A DNA stretch of 64,000 bases. It comes from Streptomyces sp. NBC_01571. GTDB lineage: Bacteria > Actinomycetota > Actinomycetes > Streptomycetales > Streptomycetaceae. Below are positions 1 to 9,889 of the stretch, piece after piece. The translations under genes and the position numbers were made by a program. Each line of letters starts with the position of its first letter. Position 1 is the first letter of the stretch. Under the pieces are notes generated by a model, which saw only the letters and a list, made by a program, of their open reading frames with translations, did no database searches and was not told the origin of the DNA. The stretch spans positions 6,014,001-6,078,000 of the forward strand of contig NZ_JAPEPZ010000001.1 in the NCBI RefSeq assembly GCF_026339875.1, in the 5' to 3' direction.

Positions 1-879
1 GGCCCGGACAAGGGCAAGGTCTCCCTGCTGGAGAACGCCGCCGAGTACAGCGTCATCCGCAACGGCGACGACGTGTGGGCGTACGACAGCAAGTCGAACG
101 AGGTGTACCACTCGACGGCGCCCGCGTCCGACGAGCGGCGCGGGGCTGCGCCCGAGGACGTCCCGAGCACGCCCAAGCAGCTCGCCGACGAGGCCCTGAA
201 GGCCGTCGACGACACGACCTCCGTGACCGTGGACGGCACGGCGCAGGTCGCGGGCCGGGACGCCTACAAGCTCCTCATCAAGCCCAGGCAGTCCGGCTCC
301 ACGGTCGGGGCGATCAGCGTGGCGGTGGACGCGAAGACCGGGGTGCCGCTGAAGTTCACGCTGACGCCGGCGAGCGGCGGCGCGGCCGTCGTGGACGCGG
401 GCTTCACCAAGGTCGACTTCTCCAGGCCGGCCGCCTCGACGTTCGACTTCACCCCGCCGAAGGGCGCGAAGGTCACCGAGGGCGACCACCTGGGCAAGGA
501 ACTCGGCAAGGGCCAGGACAAGAGCGACAAGGGCGCGAACAAGGACGAGGGCCGGCACGGCAAGCTCCCGGAGGGCTCCCCGAAGTCCGGTGAGGACCTC
601 GGCAAGGGGCTCGACGGCATGAAGACCGTCGGTGAGGGCTGGAGCTCGATCGTCGAGTTCGACACGGGCGGGCAGGGCGTCCCCTCGGGCTCCGCGTCCG
701 GCAACAGCCCCGTCTCCGGGTTCCTGGACTCGCTCGGCGACCACGTCTCCGGCAAGTTCGGCTCGGGCACGGTCTTCTCGACCCGCCTGATCAACGCGCT
801 GATCACGGACGACGGCAAGGTGTACGCCGGCGCCGTCACCAAGTCCGCGCTGGTGAAGGCGGCCGACGCCGCCCAGTAG
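1..879 (+). CDS. LolA/RseB-like lipoprotein-carrier-fold protein (C-terminal part)
   Basis: The reading frame is open from base 1, so the start codon and any signal peptide lie outside the window; 292 codons are visible. The first part (NGDDVWAYDSKSNEVYHS) and the alternating hydrophobic strands resemble the LolA/DUF2092 fold that binds lipid or acts like RseB outside the membrane. A Lys/Gly/Asp-rich linker follows at about bases 480-620, then a second compact segment ending near the stop. The ABC exporter genes start just downstream in the same direction and are probably co-transcribed, which fits an envelope role. Family assignment is by general resemblance; no catalytic motif is seen. Confidence 0.6.
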   Translation, partial: GPDKGKVSLLENAAEYSVIRNGDDVWAYDSKSNEVYHSTAPASDERRGAAPEDVPSTPKQLADEALKAVDDTTSVTVDGTAQVAGRDAYKLLIKPRQSGSTVGAISVAVDAKTGVPLKFTLTPASGGAAVVDAGFTKVDFSRPAASTFDFTPPKGAKVTEGDHLGKELGKGQDKSDKGANKDEGRHGKLPEGSPKSGEDLGKGLDGMKTVGEGWSSIVEFDTGGQGVPSGSASGNSPVSGFLDSLGDHVSGKFGSGTVFSTRLINALITDDGKVYAGAVTKSALVKAADAAQ

Positions 880-911
880 GCGCGTCCGTGAAGCTCGAAT
901 CGAGGGAGCCC

Positions 912-1883
912 ATGGAGGAACTGTCCGCCGCGGAACCGGACATGGTGGAGACGGTGATCGCCACCCGTGCGCTCACCAAGCGCTACCGCGGCGGGCAGCT
1001 CGCCGTCGACGGCCTCGACCTGACCGTCCCGGCGGGCAGCGTCTTCGGCTTCCTCGGGCCGAACGGTTCGGGCAAGACCACCACCATCCGCATGCTGATG
1101 GGCCTGATCGAGCCGACCTCGGGCACGGCGCGGGTCCTGGGGCGCGCCATGCCCCGCGCCGGCCGCGCGGTGCTCCCGCAGGTGGGCGCTCTCATCGAGG
1201 GGCCCGCGCTGTATGGCTTCCTCTCCGGCCGCGACAACCTCCTGCGGTACGACGCCGCCGACCCGACGGCCGACCCGCGCACCCGGCGCGCGCGGGTCGC
1301 GTCCGCCCTCGACCGGGTCGGACTCACCGCCGCCGCGGGCAAGAAGGCCAAGGCGTACTCGCTCGGCATGAAGCAGCGGCTCGGGCTCGCGGCGGCGCTC
1401 CTCCAGCCGCGTCGGCTGCTGGTCCTGGACGAGCCGACCAACGGCCTCGACCCGCAGGGCATGCGGGAGATCCGGTCCCTGGTACGCGAACTGGCCTCGG
1501 ACGGCACGACCGTCTTCCTCTCCTCGCATCTGCTCGACGAGATCGAACAGGTGTGCACCCATGCGGCCGTGATGACGCAGGGGCGACTGGTCACGCAGGG
1601 CGTGGTGGCCGATCTCGCGGCCGGCGCGCGGGGCCGCCTCGTGGTGACCACGCCCGACCCCGGGGACGCGGCGCGCGTCCTGAAGGAACAGGGGGTGGGG
1701 GACGTGGTGGTGACCGAGACGGGAGTGACGGCCGAGCCCCCGGACCGGGACCACGACCTCGCCGAACTGAACGCCGCGCTGGTCACGGCGGGCGTCCGGG
1801 TACGGGGCTTCGGGGTGGAACGGGCCTCGCTGGAGGACGCGTTCCTGGCGCTGACGGGAGAGGGATTCGATGTCGCGGGCTGA
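912..1883 (+). CDS. ABC transporter ATP-binding protein
   Basis: This 323-residue ATPase of an ABC-2 type exporter would energise the permease encoded next. Visible motifs are Walker A GPNGSGKTT (about residues 49-57), the signature SLGMKQR (150-156), Walker B LLVLDEP (169-175) and the switch histidine in SSHLLDE (206). A C-terminal extension of about 100 residues is usual for the CcmA/NatA group. I chose ATG 912 because GAGGGAG lies just upstream; an in-frame GTG at 888 has no comparable ribosome binding site. The gene overlaps the permease start by 14 bases, indicating translational coupling. The substrate cannot be inferred. Confidence 0.9.
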   Translation: MEELSAAEPDMVETVIATRALTKRYRGGQLAVDGLDLTVPAGSVFGFLGPNGSGKTTTIRMLMGLIEPTSGTARVLGRAMPRAGRAVLPQVGALIEGPALYGFLSGRDNLLRYDAADPTADPRTRRARVASALDRVGLTAAAGKKAKAYSLGMKQRLGLAAALLQPRRLLVLDEPTNGLDPQGMREIRSLVRELASDGTTVFLSSHLLDEIEQVCTHAAVMTQGRLVTQGVVADLAAGARGRLVVTTPDPGDAARVLKEQGVGDVVVTETGVTAEPPDRDHDLAELNAALVTAGVRVRGFGVERASLEDAFLALTGEGFDVAG

Positions 1884-2850
1884 CGTGCCGGCCGAGCAGA
1901 GCAGGGCGCGGGCCGCGCAGACCGGAGCGTCGGGCGCGCAGAGCAGGGCGTCGGGCGCGCAGGGCGGGACGCGGGCCCCGGGGAGCGGGACGCCGGCCGT
2001 GCGGACGCCCCGCGCCCTGTGGACGTTCGGGCTGCTGCGCAGCGAACTCGTCACGACCTTCCGGCGTTGGCGGACGCTCGCGCTGCTGGGCGTCCTCGCG
2101 GCCGTACCGGTCCTCATCGGCGTCGCCATCAGGATCGAGACACGGGACGGCTCGTCGGCGGGCGGTGGAGGCGGCGGGGGACCGGCGTTCATCGCGCAGG
2201 TCACCAACAACGGCCTGTTCCTCGTGTTCACGGCGCTCGCCGCGACACTGCCCTTCTTCCTGCCCATGGCGATCGGCGTCATCGCGGGCGACGCCATCGC
2301 GGGCGAGGCGAACGCCGGGACCCTGCGCTATCTCCTCGTCGCCCCCGCGGGACGGGCCCGTCTGCTGCTCACCAAGTACGCGACCACGATGGCGTTCTGC
2401 CTGGTCGCGACGGTGGTGGTGGCGGTCTCGGCGCTCGCGGTGGGCGCGCTCCTCTTCCCGCTGGGCGAGCTGACGACGATCTCCGGAACGCGGATCAGCC
2501 TGGCCGAGGGGCTCGGCCGGGCGTTTCTCATCGCACTGGTCGTCGCCGCGTCACTGATCGGCGTGGCGGCCCTCGGACTGTTCGTCTCGACGCTGACCAA
2601 CAGCGGTATCGCGGCGATGGCGACGACGGTCGGGCTCCTCATCACCGTCCAGATCCTCGATCAGATCCCCCAGTTGCACGCCCTCCAGCCGTACTTCTTC
2701 TCCCACTACTGGCTGTCCTTCGCCGACCTCATGCGCGACCCGGTGTACTGGGACGACCTCGTCCGCAACCTCGGCCTCCAGGGCCTGTACGCGGTGGTGT
2801 TCGGCTCGGCGGCCTGGGCACGGTTCATGGCGAAGGACATCACCGCGTAG
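1870..2850 (+). CDS. ABC-2 type transporter permease
   Basis: The 326-residue membrane protein is the partner of the preceding ATPase. A polar, Ala/Ser/Gly-rich N-terminus of about 55 residues precedes six hydrophobic segments: one near residues 75-92, then after a glycine run (GGGGGGG) at about 117-135, 160-185, 200-235, 245-262 and near the C-terminus. This is the usual ABC-2 layout. The start ATG has GGAGAGG upstream, inside the end of the ATPase gene. The long soluble N-terminus before the first membrane span is a little unusual and could mean that a later start is used. The substrate is unknown. Confidence 0.85.
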   Translation: MSRADVPAEQSRARAAQTGASGAQSRASGAQGGTRAPGSGTPAVRTPRALWTFGLLRSELVTTFRRWRTLALLGVLAAVPVLIGVAIRIETRDGSSAGGGGGGGPAFIAQVTNNGLFLVFTALAATLPFFLPMAIGVIAGDAIAGEANAGTLRYLLVAPAGRARLLLTKYATTMAFCLVATVVVAVSALAVGALLFPLGELTTISGTRISLAEGLGRAFLIALVVAASLIGVAALGLFVSTLTNSGIAAMATTVGLLITVQILDQIPQLHALQPYFFSHYWLSFADLMRDPVYWDDLVRNLGLQGLYAVVFGSAAWARFMAKDITA

Positions 2851-2874
2851 AACCGGTGGCCGGAGCCGGGAACC

Positions 2875-3399
2875 TCAGGGGCGCGCCGCGGTCGCGGTCA
2901 GCCGGGCCAGCGCGGCGCTCTCGCGCGGCGGCTCGGCACCGAGGTCGCCGATCCGCCAGGCAGGCACCCACGGCACCTGGTGGACGTCGACCACCGAGGC
3001 CAGCGCCTTGACCCGCTGGGCGAGCGGGCGAGGCAGCCGGCCCGGCGCGTCCGCCACCAGAACGACCGCTTCGAGGTCGAGCCCCGGCGGCGCCTCGCCC
3101 CGGCGGAAGATGTCCAGGGTGTACGAGACGGCCTCCAGCCCCGACGCGTGCGTACGCCCGACGAGAAGGACCGACCACGGCTCGTCGGGGTCGGCCCTCG
3201 GCCAGTCGCGTCCCGCGTCCTGGCCGCCGAAGACCGTCGCAAGGGTCGAGGTGCCGGCCCCGCCGTGGGTGGCGACCCAGGCGAACCGCCGCGCTCCCGT
3301 GAGGACCTGTCCGTGCTCCGCCCGCGGCGGCGCCGCTTCGCCCACCGGCCCGCGGATCCAGATCTCGGGCCCGTCCGGCCCTTGCCGCGCGATTCCCAT
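2875..3399 (-). CDS. Deviant P-loop NTPase-like protein (DUF6668-like)
   Basis: This is a 174-residue protein of unknown function. The stretch FAWVATHGGAGTSTLATVFGG (about 39-59) sits where ParA/MinD-type ATPases have KGGVGKTT, but the invariant lysine before the Thr/Ser pair is threonine here. Two further hydrophobic strands, WSVLLVGRTHASGLEAV (about 75-91) and EAVVLVADAPGRLP (about 109-122), match the strand and substrate-loop layout of that fold, and RIGDLGAEPP lies near the C-terminus. I recall DUF6668 proteins in Streptomyces with this GGAG(T/A) motif. It is divergent from the Pro/Glu-rich TPR gene starting at 3722. ATP binding is uncertain because of the lost lysine. Confidence 0.6.
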   Translation of the reverse strand: MGIARQGPDGPEIWIRGPVGEAAPPRAEHGQVLTGARRFAWVATHGGAGTSTLATVFGGQDAGRDWPRADPDEPWSVLLVGRTHASGLEAVSYTLDIFRRGEAPPGLDLEAVVLVADAPGRLPRPLAQRVKALASVVDVHQVPWVPAWRIGDLGAEPPRESAALARLTATAARP

Positions 3400-3721
3400 C
3401 GCCAGTCTCCTCCGTCATCGGCGCACCGGTCGTGACGCGCCGGAGTTCACGGCGCCCCGACAGGTTAAGCAGCGGGGGACGGGTTCCTGGAACGAGCCTG
3501 TGACGCCATGGTGACGCGGGGACCGGGCGGGAACCGGGAGACTGGTGGGGAGGCTGGGCCGGCACCACGGCGACGGGCCCGCAGGAGGGAGTCGAGGATG
3601 CGTACGAGCACGTTGCCGCCTTGGCTGTGTCCGGCGCCGGACCGATCCCGTGAACCGGGTGGTCCGCGGCTCCGTTCTCCCCTGATCACCCTCCCCTGAT
3701 CACCCCCGAGTGAGGGAACCA
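3400..3721. other. Divergent intergenic region with a 14-bp tandem repeat
   Basis: This gap separates the P-loop gene from the TPR-like gene, and both should have promoters here. Just before the plus-strand gene there are two adjacent copies of CTCCCCTGATCACC (3677-3690 and 3691-3704), each containing the palindrome TGATCA. A protein-binding role is possible but unsupported. I see no gene. Confidence 0.4.
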
Positions 3722-5404
3722 ATGTCTCGACTCACCCGCGAACAGAAGCGCGAACTCAAGCGGCAGCGCTCGGCGGCCGTCCCGGGAGGACACGCGGGCG
3801 AGCCGGCGCCGGCCCTCGAGGTCCATGTGCCGACGTCCGCCCTGGGCGCCACCGTGGGGGGCGTGCCGCTGGCCGTCACGCCCGGTGAGACCGTCCAGGG
3901 CGCCGTCCTGAACCACCTCCACCGGATCGCCCGCGCCACCGGGCACCCCGTCCTCGCCCGGGTCCACGACGAACGCATCGGCTTCGTCGTCCCGCTTCAG
4001 GTGTACGGCGACGGGTCGAGCCGGTATGCGGGCGAACCGGTACGGGTGGGTACGCCGCCGCCGGCTCCGCCTCTGCCGCCACGGCCGTCCGTCCTGCCGC
4101 CCTCCCCGCCACCGGAGGCGGTGGCGGGGAAGGACGCCGGGACGCAGGCGTTGCGGCCGGTCCCGGACCGGTCGCCCGAGCCGGCGCTCGACCCGGCATC
4201 CGGGCCGGCACCCGAGCGCGCGGCGGACCCGCTTCCCGAGCCGCTTCCCGAGCCGGGTCCGCATCCTGTTTCCGGGCCGTTTCCCGAGCCGGCTCCGGAC
4301 CCCGTCGCCCGGCCGGTCCCGGAAGCCGGCCCGGAGCCGGGATCGGCGGCGGTTCCGGAGCGAGTCCCGGCGCCGGACCCGGAGTTGGTACCGGATCGGC
4401 ACCCGGATCGGCTCTCGGACCGGGCCAAGGAGTTGGTGCCGGATCAGCCCTCGAACCGCGCCTCGGAGTTGGTACCGGATCGGCTCTCCGATCGGCCCCT
4501 GGACCGGCCCTCGGAGTCGGTCCCCGAGCCGGTCTCTCAAGCTCCGGTGTGGCCCGAGCCGGTCTCCGACGCGGTGCCCGGGCCGGAGCCCGTATCGGGG
4601 CCCCTCCCGGAGCCCACGGTCTGGCCCGAGGCCCCGTCGACGCACGTCCTGCGCGTGGTCCAGGGGCCGGTGGCGGGCGCCCGGCCCGGTGTCGCGGTCG
4701 CCCCGACAGGCGAGTTCGGCCCGGCACCCGAGATGCCGCCCGCCCCCGAGCCGTTGCCGCCTGCGCCCACACGGGCCACCCCGGCGGCCGGAGTGGTCTT
4801 CGCCCGGCATCCGTCGCTGGCCGCGGAGGCCATGGCCGTGATGGAGCCGGAGCCGGACCCGAAGCCCACGCCGGCACGGGGCTTCGACGCCGTCGCCGAG
4901 TCGGTGCTGACACCGGTCGTGGAGACAGAGGGCGCCGCGTTCCTCGCGGAGCCCGTGACACGGATCAACGAAGCCGTGAAGGAGGGCAGGATCGACGAGG
5001 CCGCGACGATGGCCGAGCGGACCGTGGCGGACGCGGCACGGACGCTGGGACCCGACCATCCCGAGGTGCTGCGGCTGGGCGAACTCTCCGCGTACATCGC
5101 CTACTTGGCCGGTGACGCGCTCAGGTCGTTCCATCTGTCGCTCGACCTCGCCCGGGTCCGGCGTCAGCAGCGGGACCCGGACGCGGCGTACGGCAACGTG
5201 CAGAGCGCGGCCACGGCCTGGCGCGCCGTCCGTGATCCCGCGCAGGGGATGAACCTCGGACGCGTTCTGATCGAGGTGTGGACCGGGCTCGTGGCCGACG
5301 GCGGCCCCGCCGCCGACGACCTCGAACAGCTCGAATCGGCCCGCACCCGCATGGGGCGCCTCGCCGAACGCGCCCGCGCGCGTGCCGGCGAGAGCGCGAA
5401 CTGA
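3722..5404 (+). CDS. Pro/Glu-rich protein with C-terminal TPR-like domain
   Basis: The protein has 560 residues and is not assigned to a function. The N-terminus (SRLTREQKRELKRQRSA) is highly basic, followed by a small folded domain of about 75 residues. A region of about 300 residues is dominated by P-E-P, PDRxxDR and PEPVSxP units. The last 130 residues (INEAVKEGRIDEAATMAERTV and on) are helical pairs of tetratricopeptide type, with the phrase LGPDHPEVLRL typical of TPR repeats. ATG 3722 follows GAGGGA and is preferred over the in-frame GTG at 3710. The disordered middle suggests a scaffold or partner-binding protein, possibly working with the divergent P-loop protein. Confidence 0.65.
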   Translation: MSRLTREQKRELKRQRSAAVPGGHAGEPAPALEVHVPTSALGATVGGVPLAVTPGETVQGAVLNHLHRIARATGHPVLARVHDERIGFVVPLQVYGDGSSRYAGEPVRVGTPPPAPPLPPRPSVLPPSPPPEAVAGKDAGTQALRPVPDRSPEPALDPASGPAPERAADPLPEPLPEPGPHPVSGPFPEPAPDPVARPVPEAGPEPGSAAVPERVPAPDPELVPDRHPDRLSDRAKELVPDQPSNRASELVPDRLSDRPLDRPSESVPEPVSQAPVWPEPVSDAVPGPEPVSGPLPEPTVWPEAPSTHVLRVVQGPVAGARPGVAVAPTGEFGPAPEMPPAPEPLPPAPTRATPAAGVVFARHPSLAAEAMAVMEPEPDPKPTPARGFDAVAESVLTPVVETEGAAFLAEPVTRINEAVKEGRIDEAATMAERTVADAARTLGPDHPEVLRLGELSAYIAYLAGDALRSFHLSLDLARVRRQQRDPDAAYGNVQSAATAWRAVRDPAQGMNLGRVLIEVWTGLVADGGPAADDLEQLESARTRMGRLAERARARAGESAN

Positions 5405-5410
5405 GGACCG

Positions 5411-6971
<1,561 letters not shown>

Positions 6972-7027
6972 AGTGGTTCCGTCCACGACGGGGCAACGCA
7001 ACCGCCGGACCCGCCCCGACTTTTCTC

Positions 7028-7306
7028 CGCCCCCGCCGCCCCTACCCGACCCGTCCCTGGGTGCTCCCCCCAGACCCCCGCTTCGGCCTTAAGGGCCTTG
7101 TCCTCAAGCGCCGGACGGGCTGGAGATGCGGGCCCGCGCTGATGGGGCGCCCTCGAGGGCTGACGCCCGGGGTCATGCATGTCAGCCCGTCCGGCGTTTG
7201 AGGACGAGCCCTTCGGGCGAGCGGGGGTCCAGGGGGCGCAGCCCCTTGGCGGGGTCTGGGGCGGTGCCCCAGGGACAGGACGGGTCGGGTAGGGGCGGCG
7301 GGGGCG
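7028..7306. repeat. Streptomyces-type intergenic inverted repeat
   Basis: The gap between the VOC and rarD genes is almost wholly an imperfect palindrome about 279 bp long. The outer arms (7028-7056 and 7278-7306) are exact 29-bp reverse complements. Inner arms around 7100-7122 and 7183-7205 match at 22 of 23 positions and contain CAGCCCGTCCGGCG. From memory, sequences of the form CAGCCCGTCCGGCGTTTGAGGAC recur in many intergenic sites of Streptomyces genomes. No coding sequence is apparent. It may fold into a long hairpin between the two same-strand genes and end transcription, or be a non-autonomous mobile repeat. Confidence 0.7.
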
Positions 7307-7325
7307 AGGAAACCCGACGGCAGGA

Positions 7326-8357
7326 CTACGGCTTCGCGTCCGCAGAAGCCGCGTCGGCCGAGGCCGCACGGGGGCCGACGACACCGGCCTCGACGACACC
7401 GGCCCTCCCGCGGAGCGCAAGCGCCCCCCGCCGAGCCGTCCGCAACGCGTCGAACGTCAGCAGCGACAACGCGAGCCACACCAGGGCGAACCCGGCCCAC
7501 CGCTCGGCCGGCATGGCCTCATGGAAGTACAGGATCCCGAGCAGGAACTGGAAGACGGGGGCCAGGTACTGGAGCAGCCCCAGCGTGGACAGCGGCACCC
7601 GGATGGCGGCCGCGCCGAAGCAGACCAGCGGCACCGCGGTCACCACCCCCGTCGCGGCGAGCAGCGTCGCATGCCCCGCCCCGTGCGCGGCGAAGGTCGC
7701 GTCCCCCTTCGCCCCGAGCCACAGCAGGTACCCGAGCGCGGGCAGGAACTGCACCGCGGTCTCCGCGGCGAGCGACTCGATGCCGCCGAGGTTGACCTTC
7801 TTCTTCACCAGCCCGTACGTGGCGAACGAGAAGGCGAGCGTGAGGGAGATCCACGGCGGACGCCCGTACCCGATGGTGAGGACGAGCACCGCGCCGAGGC
7901 CGACGCCGACGGCCGCCCACTGCGCCGGGCGCAGCCGCTCCTTGAGGAGCAGGACGCCCATGGCGATGGTGACGAGCGGATTGATGAAGTACCCGAGGGA
8001 CGCCTCGACCACATGCCCGCTGTTCACGGACCATATGTAGACGCCCCAGTTGACCGTGATCACGGCCGCCGCGACGGTGATCAGCCCGAGCTTGCGCGGC
8101 TGCCGCAACAGCTCGCCGAGCCAGGCCCAGCGCCGCATCACGATCAGCGCGACACCGACCACGCCAAGGGACCACACCATCCGGTGGGCGAGGATCTCAA
8201 GGGCCCCGGCGGGTTCGAGCAGCGGCCAGAAAAGGGGGACGAGGCCCCACATCCCGTACGCCGCGAAGCCGTTCAGCAGCCCGATGCGCTGCTCGCTCCT
8301 GGCTGCCTTGGAACTTGTGGAGCCGGTTGCGCTCCTCGCCTGGTGCTGCACGGCCAC
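7326..8357 (-). CDS. rarD: EamA family transporter RarD
   Basis: This is a 343-residue drug/metabolite superfamily permease with ten hydrophobic helices in two EamA repeats. RarD-type features include GLLNGFAAYGMWGLVPLFWPLL at the first helix, HRMVWSL, VNWGVYIWSVNSGHVVEASLGYFINPL, and AAIRVPLSTLGLLQYLAPVFQFLLG in the second half. The helices are regularly spaced and the length is typical. GTG 8357 follows a strong purine tract (GAGAGAGG); an upstream ATG would add an unlikely leader. The C-terminal 40 residues are Ala-rich and probably cytoplasmic. Its substrate is unknown; RarD proteins were named for chloramphenicol sensitivity phenotypes. Confidence 0.88.
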   Translation of the reverse strand: MAVQHQARSATGSTSSKAARSEQRIGLLNGFAAYGMWGLVPLFWPLLEPAGALEILAHRMVWSLGVVGVALIVMRRWAWLGELLRQPRKLGLITVAAAVITVNWGVYIWSVNSGHVVEASLGYFINPLVTIAMGVLLLKERLRPAQWAAVGVGLGAVLVLTIGYGRPPWISLTLAFSFATYGLVKKKVNLGGIESLAAETAVQFLPALGYLLWLGAKGDATFAAHGAGHATLLAATGVVTAVPLVCFGAAAIRVPLSTLGLLQYLAPVFQFLLGILYFHEAMPAERWAGFALVWLALSLLTFDALRTARRGALALRGRAGVVEAGVVGPRAASADAASADAKP

Positions 8358-8414
8358 CGGCCCTCTCTCTCGCACAGCTGCTCCCGTGCAGCCTCCAAGA
8401 AGGTAGCGCCGCAC

Positions 8415-8464
8415 ACCCCCGCCTGTCATGTCCGTATCGCCATACGGTCATGACAGGCGGGGGT
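8415..8464 (-). terminator. Strong hairpin after the NmrA-like reductase gene
   Basis: Two 22-base arms (8415-8436 and 8443-8464) are reverse complements with one mismatch and a six-base loop. It lies just downstream of the stop at 8496 on the minus strand and upstream of rarD. It most likely ends transcription of the reductase gene. There is no long T run, as is common for Streptomyces terminators. Confidence 0.7.
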
Positions 8465-8495
8465 GGCGGGGTGACGGGCCGGTGTCCGGGCGGGG

Positions 8496-9350
8496 TCAGC
8501 CCTTCAGGGCCGCCGCGATCGACTCGGCGATCGGCGTGGTGGGACGGCCGGTCAGGCGGGACAGGTCGCCGCCGGTCGCGGCGAGTTCGCCCTTCTCGAT
8601 GGACGCGTCGACGCCGGCGATGATCGCGGCGAGGGGCTCGGGCAGGCCCGCCCCGGCCAGGATGCCGGTGAAGGCCTCGACGGAGACGGGGTGATAGGCG
8701 ATCTCCTTGCCGGACTGCTTCGCGACCTCGGCGGCGTACTCGGCGAAGCCCCAGGCGGTGTCGCCGCTCAGCTCGTAGGTCTTGTTCTCGTGGCCCTCGC
8801 CCGTCAGCACGGCCACGGCGGCGGCCGCGTAGTCGGCGCGGGCGGCGGGAGCGATCCTGCCCTCCCCGGCGGCCTGGGTGACGGCGCCGTACTCGAGGAC
8901 CGGGGCGAGGTTCTCGGTGTAGTTCTCGTTGTACCAGCCGTTGCGCAGCAGAGTGTAGGTGATGCCGGAGTCGGCGATGGCCTGCTCGGTGCCGCGGTGG
9001 TCGTCGGCGAGGGCGGCCGTCAGGCTGCCCGGGGCGCTGGTGTAGGCGAAGAGCGCGACCCCGGCGGCCTTGGCGGCGTCGAGGACGATTCGGTGCTGGT
9101 GCACGCGGCCCTTGTCGAACTCGTTGCCGGAGATCAGCAGCACCTTGTCGCCGGGGGAGAAGACGGTGTCGAAGGTCTCGGGCTCGTTGTAGTCCGCGAC
9201 CGCGATCCGCACGCCGCGGGCCGCGAAGCCGGAGGCCTTCTCCGGGTCGCGGACGACGGCGGTGATCTGGTCGGCCGGAACCCTCTCCAGTAGTCCTTCG
9301 ACGACGTGGCGGCCGAGGTGTCCGGTGGCTCCGGTGACGACGATGCTCAT
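8496..9350 (-). CDS. NmrA-like NAD(P)H-binding reductase (QorB type)
   Basis: The protein has 284 residues. It starts MSIVVTGATGHLGRHVVEGLL, a Rossmann GxTGxxG dinucleotide motif at residues 7-12, and continues with VVRDPEKA and DYNEPETFDTVFSPGDKVLLIS, typical of the NmrA/QorB quinone reductase group. The motif LLRNGWYNENYTENL is also characteristic. It probably reduces quinones or senses the NADPH state. It is divergently transcribed from the HxlR regulator at 9439, and the 88-bp gap carries a dyad; HxlR proteins commonly control such neighbours in response to electrophiles. The start ATG is unambiguous. Confidence 0.85.
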   Translation of the reverse strand: MSIVVTGATGHLGRHVVEGLLERVPADQITAVVRDPEKASGFAARGVRIAVADYNEPETFDTVFSPGDKVLLISGNEFDKGRVHQHRIVLDAAKAAGVALFAYTSAPGSLTAALADDHRGTEQAIADSGITYTLLRNGWYNENYTENLAPVLEYGAVTQAAGEGRIAPAARADYAAAAVAVLTGEGHENKTYELSGDTAWGFAEYAAEVAKQSGKEIAYHPVSVEAFTGILAGAGLPEPLAAIIAGVDASIEKGELAATGGDLSRLTGRPTTPIAESIAAALKG

Positions 9351-9411
9351 GGGTCAGCTCCTTGTGGGGTGGTCTGTCACTAACCCTAGGGGATGCGCTA
9401 ACTCTGAGAAA

Positions 9412-9434
9412 GTACCCACTTTGAAGTAAGGTAC
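9412..9434. promoter_or_regulatory. Candidate HxlR operator
   Basis: GTACC (9412-9416) and GGTAC (9430-9434) are inverted half-sites with a 13-bp spacer in the divergent gap, just before the HxlR start at 9439. Spaced GTA...TAC half-sites are the usual shape for HxlR/YodB operators. The position suggests autoregulation and control of the reductase. Confidence 0.45.
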
Positions 9435-9438
9435 GTAC

Positions 9439-9870
9439 ATGGCCGTAAGTACCCGAGCAGTCAGCAGGGCCACCGCCGGTGAGCCGGCGGTCGGCAAGTA
9501 CGACACCGGCGAGGCGATGTGCCCGTACCGTCTCGTCCTGGAGCACGTCACCAGTCGCTGGGGTGTGCTCGTACTGATCGAGCTCCTCGACCGCCCCTAC
9601 CGCTTCAGCGAGCTGCGCCGGGCGATCGGCCGGGTCAGCGAGAAGATGCTCACCCAGACCCTCCAGACTCTCGAGCGCGACGGTCTCGTCCACCGCGACG
9701 CGAAGCCAGTGATCCCGCCGCGCGTCGACTACTCGCTCACCGGACTCGGCCGCGAGGCCGCCGAGCAGGTGCGCGCGCTGGCGGGCTGGACCAAGGACCG
9801 GATGGACGACGTCGAGAAGGCCCGCCTCCGGTACGACGAGGCCCGGGCGTCAGGCACCCGGGCCTCCTGA
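9439..9870 (+). CDS. HxlR family transcriptional regulator
   Basis: This is a 143-residue winged helix regulator. The family core is clear: MCPYRLVLEHVTSRWGVLVLIEL (about 29-51), then FSELRRAIGRVSEKMLTQTLQTLERDGLVHR with the recognition helix around residues 60-80, and DYSLTGLGRE in the wing. The cysteine in MCPY is the conserved position that senses thiol-reactive compounds in YodB/HypR-like members. The divergent position beside the NmrA-type reductase suggests that it represses that gene until quinones or electrophiles modify the cysteine. The effector is inferred from the family, not seen. Confidence 0.88.
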   Translation: MAVSTRAVSRATAGEPAVGKYDTGEAMCPYRLVLEHVTSRWGVLVLIELLDRPYRFSELRRAIGRVSEKMLTQTLQTLERDGLVHRDAKPVIPPRVDYSLTGLGREAAEQVRALAGWTKDRMDDVEKARLRYDEARASGTRAS

Positions 9871-9889
9871 ACCGCCGGGTCCGGTCCGG

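Noticed and set aside
264..2297. A 677-codon minus-strand frame
   Set aside because: It overlaps the ABC ATPase and permease with strong motifs on the other strand, and its own translation is low complexity.
3686..5134. A minus-strand frame rich in Arg and Gly opposite the TPR-like gene
   Set aside because: Its repeats are the mirror of the PEPxP coding repeats on the other strand, and it has no start context or family match.
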